From: a virus
Strand: one strand, 5' to 3'
Length of the DNA stretch: 28,490 bases
Virus record (IMG/VR): IMGVR_UViG_3300045421_000405
Span: 1-28,490 of that record
Shown here: piece by piece, positions 6,980-15,450 of the stretch
How the letters are laid out: every line of letters starts with the position of its first letter
How positions within the stretch are numbered: position 1 is the stretch's first letter
Position numbers and translations under genes: made by a program
Notes under the pieces: generated by a model
The model's database searches: none
Told to the model about the DNA's origin: nothing
Seen by the model: the letters and a program-made list of their open reading frames with translations, nothing else

Positions 6980-9900
6980 TTATTCGTATATGTGCTCTGG
7001 TGTAATATAATTAATATTTTTTCTTTTAATATAATCTTCTATCGTAATTATTTTATCAGAAGAATCGAGTTTAAATGTGTCAAGACGATTAAGTGATTCT
7101 TTATCTTCAATCTTTGATAGTCGTGCTGCATACCATTGCCCCTCTATCAAAATATTTTTAATTTTCTTATATACAGAATTGAACAAAATAACCTTAAAGA
7201 ACTGCTTACCATCCCAGCAATACACGCTTGCCATTTCTTTATTGCTTTGAGTTGTAAAGATTCTAATATTAAAGATATACATCATTGTTTTTGGGTCGTT
7301 AACAAATCCAATATCATGTTTGTAAACCCAAGAGTATTTATGATTGACTCCAGTTTTTTTCATCATCATAATACCAAACAATCTTGAGTCATGTAACTGA
7401 AAGACATCGCAATAGGCATGCAGTGTTCTATCACCAATTAATGCATACACATAGTCTCGCTGTGCTAATTCCGTATTTCTTTCACCAAAAACTGTACATG
7501 AACCAGAATGATCTTCAAATTCTATACGCAAATAGTTTTGCGCTTTCTTTGTAGATCTAACAACAGCCTTAATCAGTGTAAGATTTGACATTGTTTCATG
7601 AAAATCTGCAGCATTTTCTACAAATTCGTCAATCTCTGTCTTAAATTCACTAGATTTAATTGGAAATCCCAGAACAGGGAGATAATATCTTGGATGATCA
7701 AATTCTGAAATATGACCAATTGATTGAAATGCACCAACTTTATCTAAACTTTCTCTCAATGGAGCCTTGATTGCAGATTTTGAACATTTATTACTAAACT
7801 CCTCGAACGAATTAAATGGTCGTTTAGCAAAAATTTCTTTAATCGCACTTGCACCACAACCCGCTACATTTGCAAGACCAAATCTAATACCCAGATCTTC
7901 ATCAGGCAGTGACATTGAAAAAAATTCTTGCGATTTATTAATATCCGGTGGGTAAATTTTAAGCCCTAATCTTTGAGCTTCCATTAAATATGCGGTAATT
8001 TTATCGGTTGCCGACTCGTTGTACAGCAGCGCCCAGATAAATTCAAGCGGATAATTAACTTTCAACCACATTGTCTGATATGACATAAGAGAATATGCAA
8101 CAGCGTGAGATTTATTAAACATATACAAAGCTGACATTTCAAATTCCGACCAAATTTTTTCAGATTGTATCTTAGTAAGATATTTATTGCTTACAAACTT
8201 ATCTTTAAACTTATCAAAACCAGCTATATCCTTTTTTTTACCAATAATCTTACGCAACGAGTCAGCTTCTGACCATGTAAACTCAGCCAAAAGCACTACC
8301 ATCTGCATCAATTGCTCTTGGAATATAACTGTGCCATATGTCTCTTCTAAAATTGGCATCACTATCTTATGTGGATACTTGGGGCTTGACTTGCCCTTTT
8401 TGCAATCGATATATCTCTGCCCTTGTGATAATAGGGCACCAGGCCTAACTAGGGCATTTGACACTACAAGATCGTTAAAATTATCGATACCCATTCTTTC
8501 TATCAAATTACGATAGGCGGCGGCATCTGTCTGGAAAATACCCACCGTATTAATGTTATTGAAATTCTCGTACACCCGGGGGTCATCCAGAGCTAAGGAT
8601 TGTGCCTCTACATTGGCACCAAACCGCTCTAGGATCATCGCTAATGCGTCTTTAATGACAGATACGGTCTTGAGGCCCAAAACATCTATTTTTATTAAAC
8701 CAACGGCTTCTGCGTCCTCCATCGCAAAGGCGGTCACGGAGCTGCGCTCACCACCTTGAGAGTCTTTTCTGGACTCCACAGGACACACTTGTGTTAATGG
8801 TATAGCAGATACCACCATCCCTGCAGCATGGACACCTGCCGTGCGTACACGATCTTGTAGGCGCTCTGCAATTTGTGGAACGTCCGGATATTTACGGACA
8901 AATATCTTACCTTTATCTGTACTCTTAAGTTCATCAATTGTTTCAAAGTATGGCGTTATAGAGTTAATCTCTGGAAATGGCACTTGTAAGATACGAGCAA
9001 CATCTTTAATAGCACTCTTGGGCTTAAATGTACCATAAATTGAAATTGCGGCAACTTTATCCGTCCCCCAGCGATAGGCAAGATAGTTTTTAATCTCATC
9101 TCGGCGCTTATCTTCAAAATCCAAGTCAATATCCGGATAGTCATTTCTTTCTGGATTTATAAATCTGGAGAAAAGGAGATTGTATTTAATTGGGTCTACC
9201 TTGGAAATGTCGAGCAAATAGGCCAGCAAACTACCGCCCACTGAACCTCGCCCTGTGCCTCTGCCAATATTATTATTGTCCGCCCATTTAACTAAATCCC
9301 ATACAATCAAGAAGTAGTCGGCAAATCCTAGCTGTTTAATGACACCCAATTCTTCATTGAGTCTTTGTAGATATTCCTCCCCCAAGCCTATCTCTTTTAA
9401 GCGAAAACTTGTAACTTCCGCCAAATAATCATCAGAGTTGATTTTACGCATGAATTTTGGCAACAGGTTCTTTCGCCTCCCCAACTTTGCCGTACATTTA
9501 TTAGCAATCTCAATTGTATTCTCCAGAATATCTATTCGATCATAACCGGCATCTTTAAACCACGAAGCTACTTCGCCAGCTTCTGCCAGGTAGGGATTAA
9601 TTTTATCGAATCGCAAAGATCGATCAGGATACATATTGTTAATCTTTTGGACCATATCAAGACCTGGGTTATGAATACAATCAGAATGCTCTTTGGCATG
9701 CCTTAGCTCTGCGGCTCCCATACCGGGGTATTGTGAGAGCATAAGCAGTATCTCTTCACACCCCTTATCTTTTCTTGTTGGAAAATGACAATCTGCTGTT
9801 GCTACAACAGGTCTATTGTATGCAGTCGCTAGGCTGATAAGTCCGTCATTGAGTTCTTTTGGATTCCAAGCTTGTATTTCATAATAGAAATCATCTTTAA

Positions 9901-10393
9901 ATATCTTTAAAAACCGCTCCGACAATTCCTGCGCCCTAGATGTATCTTTAGCCATAATTGATTTAGATATAGCACTAGCCATACATCCAGATAGAGCGAT
10001 AATATCATTGTCTACAAACTGTTCCAATAATTGAAAATCAATTCTTGGTTTATAATAGAAATTTTCTGTCCACGCGGTTTGATTGATTTTAAATAATTTT
10101 TGCAGACCTTCATTTGTTTTGGCTATAAGAATAAGATGAAATCTCTCGCTATTATCTTCAGAGTCTTGCGGGACAGACTCTACGAAATATGCCTCAATAC
10201 CAAACAATGGTTTTATATCATGAGCTTTACAAGCGTCTTGAAATTTCAAGACCCCACCCATTGTGCCATGATCAGTAATTGCCGCCGCAATTTGACCATT
10301 GATACTTGTTATTTTTGCAATCTCATCCGGTGTGGACATACCGTCGAGCAGTGAGTATTCAGAATGACAGTGAAGGTGAACGAAATCTGTCAC
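6980..10393 (-). CDS. dnaE: DnaE-type DNA polymerase III alpha subunit with intact PHP domain
   Basis: This 1137-residue replicative polymerase starts at a GTG after AAGGAT. The PHP domain (about 1-270) retains all nine expected metal ligands: H8, H10, D17, H42, E67, H86, C136, D200 and H202. It could therefore act as a proofreading exonuclease, unlike the metal-free PHP domain of E. coli DnaE. The catalytic aspartates lie in PDIDLDFE (D422, D424) and in KIDVLGL. GRGTGRGSVGGS near 376-387 is the dNTP-binding segment. A C-terminal OB domain is visible around VVRSTKKAQNYLRIEFEDHS. It is the largest gene of the replication block and likely replicates the phage genome with the phage helicase and primase. 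Confidence 0.95.
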   Translation of the reverse strand: MTDFVHLHCHSEYSLLDGMSTPDEIAKITSINGQIAAAITDHGTMGGVLKFQDACKAHDIKPLFGIEAYFVESVPQDSEDNSERFHLILIAKTNEGLQKLFKINQTAWTENFYYKPRIDFQLLEQFVDNDIIALSGCMASAISKSIMAKDTSRAQELSERFLKIFKDDFYYEIQAWNPKELNDGLISLATAYNRPVVATADCHFPTRKDKGCEEILLMLSQYPGMGAAELRHAKEHSDCIHNPGLDMVQKINNMYPDRSLRFDKINPYLAEAGEVASWFKDAGYDRIDILENTIEIANKCTAKLGRRKNLLPKFMRKINSDDYLAEVTSFRLKEIGLGEEYLQRLNEELGVIKQLGFADYFLIVWDLVKWADNNNIGRGTGRGSVGGSLLAYLLDISKVDPIKYNLLFSRFINPERNDYPDIDLDFEDKRRDEIKNYLAYRWGTDKVAAISIYGTFKPKSAIKDVARILQVPFPEINSITPYFETIDELKSTDKGKIFVRKYPDVPQIAERLQDRVRTAGVHAAGMVVSAIPLTQVCPVESRKDSQGGERSSVTAFAMEDAEAVGLIKIDVLGLKTVSVIKDALAMILERFGANVEAQSLALDDPRVYENFNNINTVGIFQTDAAAYRNLIERMGIDNFNDLVVSNALVRPGALLSQGQRYIDCKKGKSSPKYPHKIVMPILEETYGTVIFQEQLMQMVVLLAEFTWSEADSLRKIIGKKKDIAGFDKFKDKFVSNKYLTKIQSEKIWSEFEMSALYMFNKSHAVAYSLMSYQTMWLKVNYPLEFIWALLYNESATDKITAYLMEAQRLGLKIYPPDINKSQEFFSMSLPDEDLGIRFGLANVAGCGASAIKEIFAKRPFNSFEEFSNKCSKSAIKAPLRESLDKVGAFQSIGHISEFDHPRYYLPVLGFPIKSSEFKTEIDEFVENAADFHETMSNLTLIKAVVRSTKKAQNYLRIEFEDHSGSCTVFGERNTELAQRDYVYALIGDRTLHAYCDVFQLHDSRLFGIMMMKKTGVNHKYSWVYKHDIGFVNDPKTMMYIFNIRIFTTQSNKEMASVYCWDGKQFFKVILFNSVYKKIKNILIEGQWYAARLSKIEDKESLNRLDTFKLDSSDKIITIEDYIKRKNINYITPEHIYE

Positions 10394-10408
10394 TTTGTAT
10401 CCTTAAAT

Positions 10409-10969
10409 CTAATTAATAAATTTTTCTAATGTAATATCAAACAATGTATCTATACTATTGTATTTATCCCAAAATTCTTTATTATACCATTGCTTTCTGA
10501 GGTAACAATTAATATTAAATTTTTGCAGTTCTTCTATTTCCATAGGATTGTCCTCTACAACAAATAGTGGATCAATGGTCTTGATTACGTCAATCTTCTT
10601 ACCGAATTGTGAAAATCGCGGCACTCTTGAGTTTATATTCCATTTTTCCAACCACGGCAAAGTTTGTTCTATTGACGCCTGCTGTTGCCTTGCAGTAACA
10701 ATTTCTATATCATAACCAATACTAAACCAATAATTTATTTGATACCAAGCATCTTCATACGGCTTCATATTAGCCCAGAATAATGGTATATTAAATATGT
10801 TTAAAATATCAGGATCATTAACTGTAGATATAAGTGATGGCCCATAGTTGGCTTCATCAGCAGGCACGCCTAAACCATCAAGCCAATTGCTCATTGATGA
10901 ATCGATATCGGCAATTACGCCATCTAAATCCAATACAATTGTGAGATTTTTTACTTTTGTTATTTTCAT
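10409..10969 (-). CDS. HAD-superfamily phosphatase, 5'(3')-nucleotidase-like
   Basis: This 186-residue protein has HAD motif I DLDGVIAD (D14 nucleophile, D16 acid), motif II IVTAR (T92), a lysine at FGKK (124-125) and motif IV FVVEDNP with E139/D140. The class resembles 5'(3')-deoxyribonucleotidases, so it may tune nucleotide pools during replication. Its place directly before the polymerase gene fits that role. I use the ATG at 10969, which follows AAAGGAAAAA. A longer frame starting at 10990 would run into the tRNA gene and is rejected. The substrate is not determined. Confidence 0.85.
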   Translation of the reverse strand: MKITKVKNLTIVLDLDGVIADIDSSMSNWLDGLGVPADEANYGPSLISTVNDPDILNIFNIPLFWANMKPYEDAWYQINYWFSIGYDIEIVTARQQQASIEQTLPWLEKWNINSRVPRFSQFGKKIDVIKTIDPLFVVEDNPMEIEELQKFNINCYLRKQWYNKEFWDKYNSIDTLFDITLEKFIN

Positions 10970-10981
10970 TTTTTCCTTTTG

Positions 10982-11055
10982 TGGAGGCAAAGGGAGTTGA
11001 ACCCTTAACCTTCTGCTTGCAAAGCAGATGCTCTTACCGATTGAGCTATGCCCCC
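10982..11055 (-). tRNA. tRNA-Ala(UGC)
   Basis: This 74-base cloverleaf has a 7-bp acceptor stem (GGGGGCA with TGCCTCC, one G-U pair). The D arm has stem GCTC/GAGC, the anticodon stem TCTGC/GCAGA encloses the loop TTTGCAA, and the T arm is AAGGG-TTCAACT-CCCTT. The anticodon is UGC, alanine. The 3' CCA is not encoded: the bases after discriminator A73 are CAA, so host CCA-adding activity is needed. It lies between the SSB-like and HAD genes in the same direction. Confidence 0.96.
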
Positions 11056-11083
11056 CACCCTGGCTAATGCAACCCCTACCAGC

Positions 11084-11728
11084 TCACCAAGTATCTTTTA
11101 ATTCACCAGTAGTCAAGAACACCTGCTGCTTTTCATAAGGAAGCTTCATGTACACATTGTCTAACTGATGCATTTCCAGATCCGTAATTGCTTTCGCTTC
11201 TGGGGATACATCTAAAGGAATGATGGAGTAATTTGTATCGTGCTGTGCGGAGCCAGTACGAGAATACTTGTAGTATCTGTCAGTAATCGTACCAAACTCT
11301 TTGGCATACTCGATAAGTGTCAAACCAACATGTCGTTGATTAAATGTTGTGTCCAACACTCTTGGTGCCCATATCCCCAGCTCTTCTTCAACTGCAATAT
11401 TGATCAGCAGGTGCGGTCTTGGCCTCCATGCTTTATCATTAGTTGACTGCTCGGTTGCCCAGCATCTATAGTTATATTCTTCCATAGATGCAGTCGAGAG
11501 ACATTTCCACTTCCAGTTAATTGGTGAAACCACCACTGGAACTGTAATTGCCGCACCAACCTTTTCATCATAATTCTTTGAGTCTTCTGTTAGTTCTTGT
11601 CTGAATCTAATTCTGAATGACTGCCCCGCTTGAACAGTAAAAAAACGGTTTGGACGTTTCCCTTTTCCACCTGCCGGTGTTACTGCCTTTTCAAGGTCTT
11701 TTAGTGTTTTAATTGATGTAAATGCCAT
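11084..11728 (-). CDS. Putative single-stranded DNA-binding protein
   Basis: This 214-residue, mostly beta-type protein has a long aromatic- and Arg-rich core, including FTVQAGQSFRIRFRQEL and PVVVSPINWKWKC. The C-terminal region is acidic in part. Its size and layout resemble the OB-fold ssDNA-binding proteins that phages place beside primase and helicase. No zinc cluster of the T4 gp32 type is seen. The start is well supported by TTAGGAGAAAAACAAATG. It follows the primase gene directly and precedes tRNA-Ala. The assignment is by context and general character rather than a decisive motif; a different replication accessory protein is possible. Confidence 0.5.
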   Translation of the reverse strand: MAFTSIKTLKDLEKAVTPAGGKGKRPNRFFTVQAGQSFRIRFRQELTEDSKNYDEKVGAAITVPVVVSPINWKWKCLSTASMEEYNYRCWATEQSTNDKAWRPRPHLLINIAVEEELGIWAPRVLDTTFNQRHVGLTLIEYAKEFGTITDRYYKYSRTGSAQHDTNYSIIPLDVSPEAKAITDLEMHQLDNVYMKLPYEKQQVFLTTGELKDTW

Positions 11729-11739
11729 TTGTTTTTCTC

Positions 11740-12672
11740 CTAAATAATTTTGTTTTTGTTGTTAATTGCTTCTTTTATTTCATTACTAGTCATTTCGCCC
11801 GGGTCTTTCAACCCCGGCGGAATGCTTGCGAACGAGAGATCTTTCCCTCGGCACATCTCTATGATACCACGCCGCATGGCCTCTCCAGCCTCATCATTGT
11901 CGGAAAATATGATAATACTATCAAAAAATTTCCGAATTATCTTCATCTGTTTTTCTGATACCATAGCGCCAAGTGTTGCTACCGTATGTGGAAATCCAGC
12001 TTGATGAACAAACATACAGTCCACACTGCCTTCAACAATTATACATGAAGGGTGTTGCTTAGCATTTTGGATATTAAACAGATTATCGGCCCTCTTAAAA
12101 CCTCGATTATAAAGATATCTCGGTTCTTGATAGGACTCCACGGCTCGCCCAATAAGCCCTGTAAGTTTATATGTATGAGATCTTACTGGTATAACAACTC
12201 TATTTTTTTCCATAGAGAAACCAACTTCAAAGTATTTAAGCGTATCTATCGTCAAGCCTCTTTCTATTAGAGTTATAATCTTTTTAAGTTGGGATTCGTC
12301 TTTATAGTCAATTGATAGATTATCTATAGAAAGATCATCTTTATCTTCTTTATTGATATTCGACTGTTGATCAAAAATTGGTTTATTCAATATAAAATTT
12401 CCACTGTAGGGTTTACCTGTCAAATAAGAATATAATTGTCTAAAGTTACCCTTTTTACCGCACGATGGATTAAAGCATTGCCAGAGACCTGTCTTGATAT
12501 TTATATACATTGCTGCACTGTGCGTATTTTTATGAAATGGACAAAATACATTTAATTCATCCCCAGCTGCTGATTGTATTGGCACTGAGTATTTAGTAAA
12601 TAAATTATATATTTCCTCTTGCAACTGCTTAGACGAAAATTTTGAATTTATAGACATTTCGCTCTTTATCAT
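11740..12672 (-). CDS. DnaG-like primase with CHC2 zinc finger and TOPRIM
   Basis: This 310-residue primase has an N-terminal CHC2 zinc finger (C44, H47, C66, C71) followed by a shortened catalytic region. The TOPRIM domain shows E214 in IIVEGSVD and D258-x-D260 in IIIFSDNDEAG. It lacks the C-terminal helicase-interaction domain of full-length bacterial DnaG (about 600 residues), as phage primases often do. It would lay RNA primers for the phage polymerase. The frame could begin at the ATG at 12672 or at 12657, which has a nearby AAAGAG; the two differ by 5 residues. Its start lies within the small gene upstream, implying coupled translation after the helicase gene. Confidence 0.92.
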   Translation of the reverse strand: MIKSEMSINSKFSSKQLQEEIYNLFTKYSVPIQSAAGDELNVFCPFHKNTHSAAMYINIKTGLWQCFNPSCGKKGNFRQLYSYLTGKPYSGNFILNKPIFDQQSNINKEDKDDLSIDNLSIDYKDESQLKKIITLIERGLTIDTLKYFEVGFSMEKNRVVIPVRSHTYKLTGLIGRAVESYQEPRYLYNRGFKRADNLFNIQNAKQHPSCIIVEGSVDCMFVHQAGFPHTVATLGAMVSEKQMKIIRKFFDSIIIFSDNDEAGEAMRRGIIEMCRGKDLSFASIPPGLKDPGEMTSNEIKEAINNKNKII

Positions 12673-12829
12673 AATCAGTAATTAAATTTGTTTTATCAAA
12701 ATTGCCTTTTTCTTTTCTAGCCTCATCTTCCATCCAAGGTCTTAATCTATGCAATGTTTCAATGTCGACAACCTCACCGGAGACGATGATTCTGTTTATT
12801 TTTTTGAGTTTTTTCATTTTTCTACCCAT
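12629..12829 (-). CDS. Small hypothetical protein between helicase and primase genes
   Basis: This 66-residue protein reads MGRKMKKLKK at its start, followed by NRIIVSGEVVDIETLHRLRP. It is not recognised. It is basic at the N-terminus and mixed-charge thereafter, with a short hydrophobic C-terminus (YKFKIFV). I chose the ATG at 12829, which overlaps the helicase stop as TGATG and has GAGGAG upstream. A GTG four codons earlier is an alternative. It overlaps the primase start by up to 44 bases. Its fixed place between helicase and primase suggests a replisome accessory role, but this is positional inference. Confidence 0.6.
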   Translation of the reverse strand: MGRKMKKLKKINRIIVSGEVVDIETLHRLRPWMEDEARKEKGNFDKTNLITDYDKERNVYKFKIFV

Positions 12830-14043
12830 CAGATATCCCACTCCTCACTCCATTTCCCTATTTCCAGATTCCATCTAAGATAGAAGCCGAATTGCGATGC
12901 TCGTCTTACTTTCCTAGATACCACTTGAAATAAATCGGAAGCCGCTTCTCGGTGTATGGCTAGAACTAAATCTGCATCATATGCCAGCTGTTTACTCCAC
13001 GCAACCTCTTCCAATTCAGGTGGTCTTTCAGAATGACCATCAGCCATTGTAACTGCTGCAACATCTATTATTGGAATGCTATTACGAACGGCTATTCTTT
13101 TAAATGCTTTTGATAAATTCTTTGCCTTTTCTGTTTCTGTTTTGGCACCAGATGCGTCATCAAATAAACCGTGGTAGTCAAGGATAACAAGATCAGGATG
13201 ATATTGGTCAATTTTAGCCTGAACCATATTTTGATCCGCTGTTTCAAGACCCTCTGATGTTACTAAATGTATTGAATGCTTACCAGAAAAAGTTTTCTCT
13301 GCCCATTTTTCATATTTTTCAATAATTTCTGGATTGGCTTTTACTAAGTCGGTATTAGTAAAATGGCCTTCTCCATTATTTAAAAGTGTATCAAGTCTTT
13401 GCCCCTCTTGCTGTTTATTCATTTCAAGAGAAATAATTAATGGTCGATAACCAGCCTTCCAGGCATTTACTGCAAACAGTCTTGCAATAAATGATTTACC
13501 AACACCAGTCCAGCCCAAAAGAACAATAAAATCCCCCGGCTGCCAACCACCAAAGACCTTATCAATTACATTAATTCCCGATGGAATGCCTTGAATTTCT
13601 TTTTTATTCCTCGATCTTTCCTTAAGATCTTGCGCCCTATCTCGCCATTCACCAGCTAAATCTGTATCTTTAAGATTACTAGAGAACTTATAAAGCTTTG
13701 AAGATTCTTCCATTAAATATGATATCGCTTGCCTTGCACCAACATCACTAATTAATGAATGTGCTTTAGAAACAATACTTCGTGCTTGATATGCTAAAGA
13801 TTCTTTTTTAGCTTCATCAATATAATAACCAATTGGTTCCGGTGTTGAAATAAATTCAAAGTCCGCATGATGTTGCTTTATAGTTTCTTTTGATGGTACT
13901 CGTTTATGATTCTCGAAGTGTTCAACTATAAAGTTCCATATATCTCGATGTTCAAGAAAAACTTTTTCAACACCACCATTTACAGCAGAGATATAGTCTT
14001 TCGAGTCAATAATTGCATTGAGCAATCTAACCTCATAATTCAT
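12829..14043 (-). CDS. DnaB-like replicative helicase
   Basis: This 404-residue hexameric helicase candidate has an N-terminal helical domain (about 1-120) and a linker. The RecA-fold domain begins near IPSGINVIDKVFGGWQPGDF. Walker A is GWTGVGKS (177-184), a catalytic Glu lies in ISLEM (E207) and Walker B is DLVILDY (D289). It would unwind the fork ahead of the DnaE-type polymerase and recruit the primase encoded next. The ATG directly follows the stop of the preceding gene (TAAATG) with AGGA upstream. The overall length is slightly shorter than bacterial DnaB (about 450-470). Confidence 0.92.
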   Translation of the reverse strand: MNYEVRLLNAIIDSKDYISAVNGGVEKVFLEHRDIWNFIVEHFENHKRVPSKETIKQHHADFEFISTPEPIGYYIDEAKKESLAYQARSIVSKAHSLISDVGARQAISYLMEESSKLYKFSSNLKDTDLAGEWRDRAQDLKERSRNKKEIQGIPSGINVIDKVFGGWQPGDFIVLLGWTGVGKSFIARLFAVNAWKAGYRPLIISLEMNKQQEGQRLDTLLNNGEGHFTNTDLVKANPEIIEKYEKWAEKTFSGKHSIHLVTSEGLETADQNMVQAKIDQYHPDLVILDYHGLFDDASGAKTETEKAKNLSKAFKRIAVRNSIPIIDVAAVTMADGHSERPPELEEVAWSKQLAYDADLVLAIHREAASDLFQVVSRKVRRASQFGFYLRWNLEIGKWSEEWDI

Positions 14044-14346
14044 TTATGATCCTAATCTTTTTTTAGTTTCCTGTACAATATCTTTAAACTTATCTTGAGA
14101 CTTTTTTTCAAACTCAATTCTTTCAACAAATGATCTCGATTCAATAGCAAAATCAAACACCAAGAAAGGACCAGGGCGAGATTTTACAAAATACTCAATT
14201 GCCTCCTCTAGACCATCTTTTCTATAAAATGTAGCCAATGCATCAGCAACTTGCTCCTGCCTTGGGGAGTCTGGTATAAAAAGCTTATGATACTTTTTGC
14301 AACAACTTTTGAAGTACTCTATCAGTTCGTTTCCAGTTAGAATCAT
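14044..14346 (-). CDS. Hypothetical protein upstream of the helicase gene
   Basis: This 100-residue helical protein is not recognised. It has an N-terminal CC pair (FKSCCKKYH), a middle segment RQEQVADALATFYRKDG and a Lys/Glu-rich C-terminus that could form a coiled coil. A helicase loader would fit the position but no AAA+ or loader motif is visible. The ATG follows a strong GAAGGTGAAGAAG. The gene begins 62 bases inside the 3' end of the WhiB-like gene in another frame, a larger overlap than most here. It ends with TAA directly against the helicase ATG. Confidence 0.65.
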   Translation of the reverse strand: MILTGNELIEYFKSCCKKYHKLFIPDSPRQEQVADALATFYRKDGLEEAIEYFVKSRPGPFLVFDFAIESRSFVERIEFEKKSQDKFKDIVQETKKRLGS

Positions 14347-14578
14347 CCGGCTTCTTCACCTTCTTCCAAGTTTCTTGCATAACATCAAATTCTGAAAGAC
14401 CACCATTAACACCATAAAAAGAATCTGTTTCCCACATATTTAAAATACATTCTTTTCTAACAGTGCATGATTGGCAGACAGTTTTTGCATACTGTACTTC
14501 TTGATAATTATATGAAAACCAATACTTACTATTCTTATCTATCAGGCATAGCGCCCTTTTTCTCCAATTAGAAATCAT
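14285..14578 (-). CDS. WhiB-like Fe-S transcription regulator
   Basis: This 97-residue protein has the WhiB cysteine pattern: C11, then C35-x2-C38 and C44, which would ligate a 4Fe-4S cluster. The turn GVNGG (56-60) stands in place of the usual G(V/I)WGG. WhiB-like proteins bind the host principal sigma factor and are restricted to Actinobacteria and their phages. This is the main host clue in the window. The usual basic AT-hook-like tail is represented by a Lys/Arg-rich C-terminus. The start overlaps the preceding stop as AATGA. The missing Trp in the turn may weaken sigma-factor contact or change its partner; that is inference. Confidence 0.85.
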   Translation of the reverse strand: MISNWRKRALCLIDKNSKYWFSYNYQEVQYAKTVCQSCTVRKECILNMWETDSFYGVNGGLSEFDVMQETWKKVKKPDDSNWKRTDRVLQKLLQKVS

Positions 14579-14790
14579 TTCTCAGTATCTAGCTCTTGAA
14601 GTTTTGCTTCTATTTGGGAATCAACTGCATCCCACAACTTCTTCCAACTATCCTCGTCTTCAATACCACTGCATATAATCCTTGCACCAGCATCTAATCT
14701 TAATGATTCGTAGTTTCCAAGATTTTTGGTAATCCCAACTGAAGCCCAAATTTCGACTTGATCTTGGTTTAATTTATTAACTTGTGCCAT
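14575..14790 (-). CDS. Small hypothetical phage protein upstream of whiB-like gene
   Basis: This 71-residue acidic protein starts MAQVNKLNQDQVEIWASVGI and continues with a segment containing LRLDAGARIICSG. Its C-terminus is helical and Glu-rich. The compact alpha/beta character and fixed place among regulators resemble small conserved actinophage proteins, but I cannot name a family. The start is well supported by AGGAGATAAAAATG. It lies 2 bases after the MerR-like gene and overlaps the WhiB-like start by 4 bases, so the three are probably co-expressed. Confidence 0.7.
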   Translation of the reverse strand: MAQVNKLNQDQVEIWASVGITKNLGNYESLRLDAGARIICSGIEDEDSWKKLWDAVDSQIEAKLQELDTEK

Positions 14791-14792
14791 TT

Positions 14793-15143
14793 TTATCTCC
14801 TGTTGATTTTTATCTTTTGTGACATTCTGATTATTTTGACTGGAATTGATTTATTACTGGACGGTCGCCCAGGCATTCTACCATTGAAAAAAGAAACCAT
14901 ATCGTAAACATCGTTCTTTTCATAATATCTCCAATTCTTATAGCCATCACAGGTTTCGCTAAATTTCTTCCCCGTTGATATTAAATTACGCTTTTCATAC
15001 TTACGAATAGTATCTGGTCTCTTTTCTACAATCTTTGCGATTTCTCCTATGGTATAGATTCTATGCAATATTAGCTCTGCACCATTGTAAGGAAACTCGA
15101 TTTCAGCTTTGGTGCTTAAATCAATTGCATAGATTTTATTCAT
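14793..15143 (-). CDS. MerR-like helix-turn-helix protein
   Basis: This 116-residue protein has a winged-HTH segment, YTIGEIAKIVEKRPDTIRKY, followed by EKRNLIS at about residues 54-60. That matches the MerR family N-terminal DNA-binding domain. No cysteine effector domain follows; the C-terminus is short and basic. Proteins of this kind serve as phage transcription regulators or, in some phages, excision directionality factors. I start it at the ATG at 15143. The upstream part of the frame (to 15227) is very A+T- and Lys-rich and looks like a promoter region. A TTTACA-N16-TATAAA pair lies there. Confidence 0.75.
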   Translation of the reverse strand: MNKIYAIDLSTKAEIEFPYNGAELILHRIYTIGEIAKIVEKRPDTIRKYEKRNLISTGKKFSETCDGYKNWRYYEKNDVYDMVSFFNGRMPGRPSSNKSIPVKIIRMSQKIKINRR

Positions 15144-15165
15144 ATTTTTTACAATCTTCTTTATT

Positions 15166-15193
15166 TTTATAATTGTTGTAGAATATTTGTAAA
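15166..15193 (-). promoter_or_regulatory. Possible promoter of the MerR/WhiB gene group
   Basis: On the minus strand TTTACA (15188-15193) is followed after 16 bases by TATAAA (15166-15171), about 23 bases before the MerR-like ATG. This is a weak prediction because the whole 15144-15210 gap is A+T-rich and such matches arise easily. Confidence 0.35.
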
Positions 15194-15210
15194 ATTTATT
15201 TTTAATTATT

Positions 15211-15450
15211 TTATCCTGTAACAACATATCTTTCTCTGACTTGCTTAAAATTAAATTTCTTAAAGATTGTATTTAATTCTGAAACCTCCATGTCCACACC
15301 TCTAGCGCATCCAATACATGTTAAATCAATATAATTTTTTCTTCCAGCGAAATACTGAACTCCAAGTAGCATTTTATTATGACAATGTAAGCATCTCAAT
15401 TCCCTGTTGCAATAGTAACTTTTTATTTCCGGAATTTGTATTTTTTTCAT
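15211..15450 (-). CDS. Small zinc-ribbon protein
   Basis: This 79-residue protein has a zinc-ribbon pattern: YYCNRELRCLHCH gives C14 and a C20-x2-C23 knuckle, and LTCIGC gives C45-x2-C48. The knuckles are separated by about 21 residues with aromatic strands. Such ribbons bind nucleic acid or proteins, and no specific family is recognised. It joins the metallophosphoesterase gene before it by an ATGA overlap and precedes the MerR-like gene by an A+T-rich gap. It could be a small regulator or a cofactor for the phosphoesterase. Confidence 0.7.
   Translation of the reverse strand: MKKIQIPEIKSYYCNRELRCLHCHNKMLLGVQYFAGRKNYIDLTCIGCARGVDMEVSELNTIFKKFNFKQVRERYVVTG

Noticed and set aside
10970-10990. 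Longer start of the HAD phosphatase
   Set aside because: It would run into the 3' end of tRNA-Ala. The ATG at 10969 has a better ribosome site.
11056-11083. Terminator between the SSB-like gene and the tRNA
   Set aside because: Only a weak CTGG/CCAG pairing with a long loop and no T run is present on the minus strand.
15144-15227. N-terminal extension of the MerR-like protein
   Set aside because: The extension is Lys/Ile-rich translation of A+T-rich intergenic DNA with promoter-like boxes. The domain begins after the ATG at 15143.
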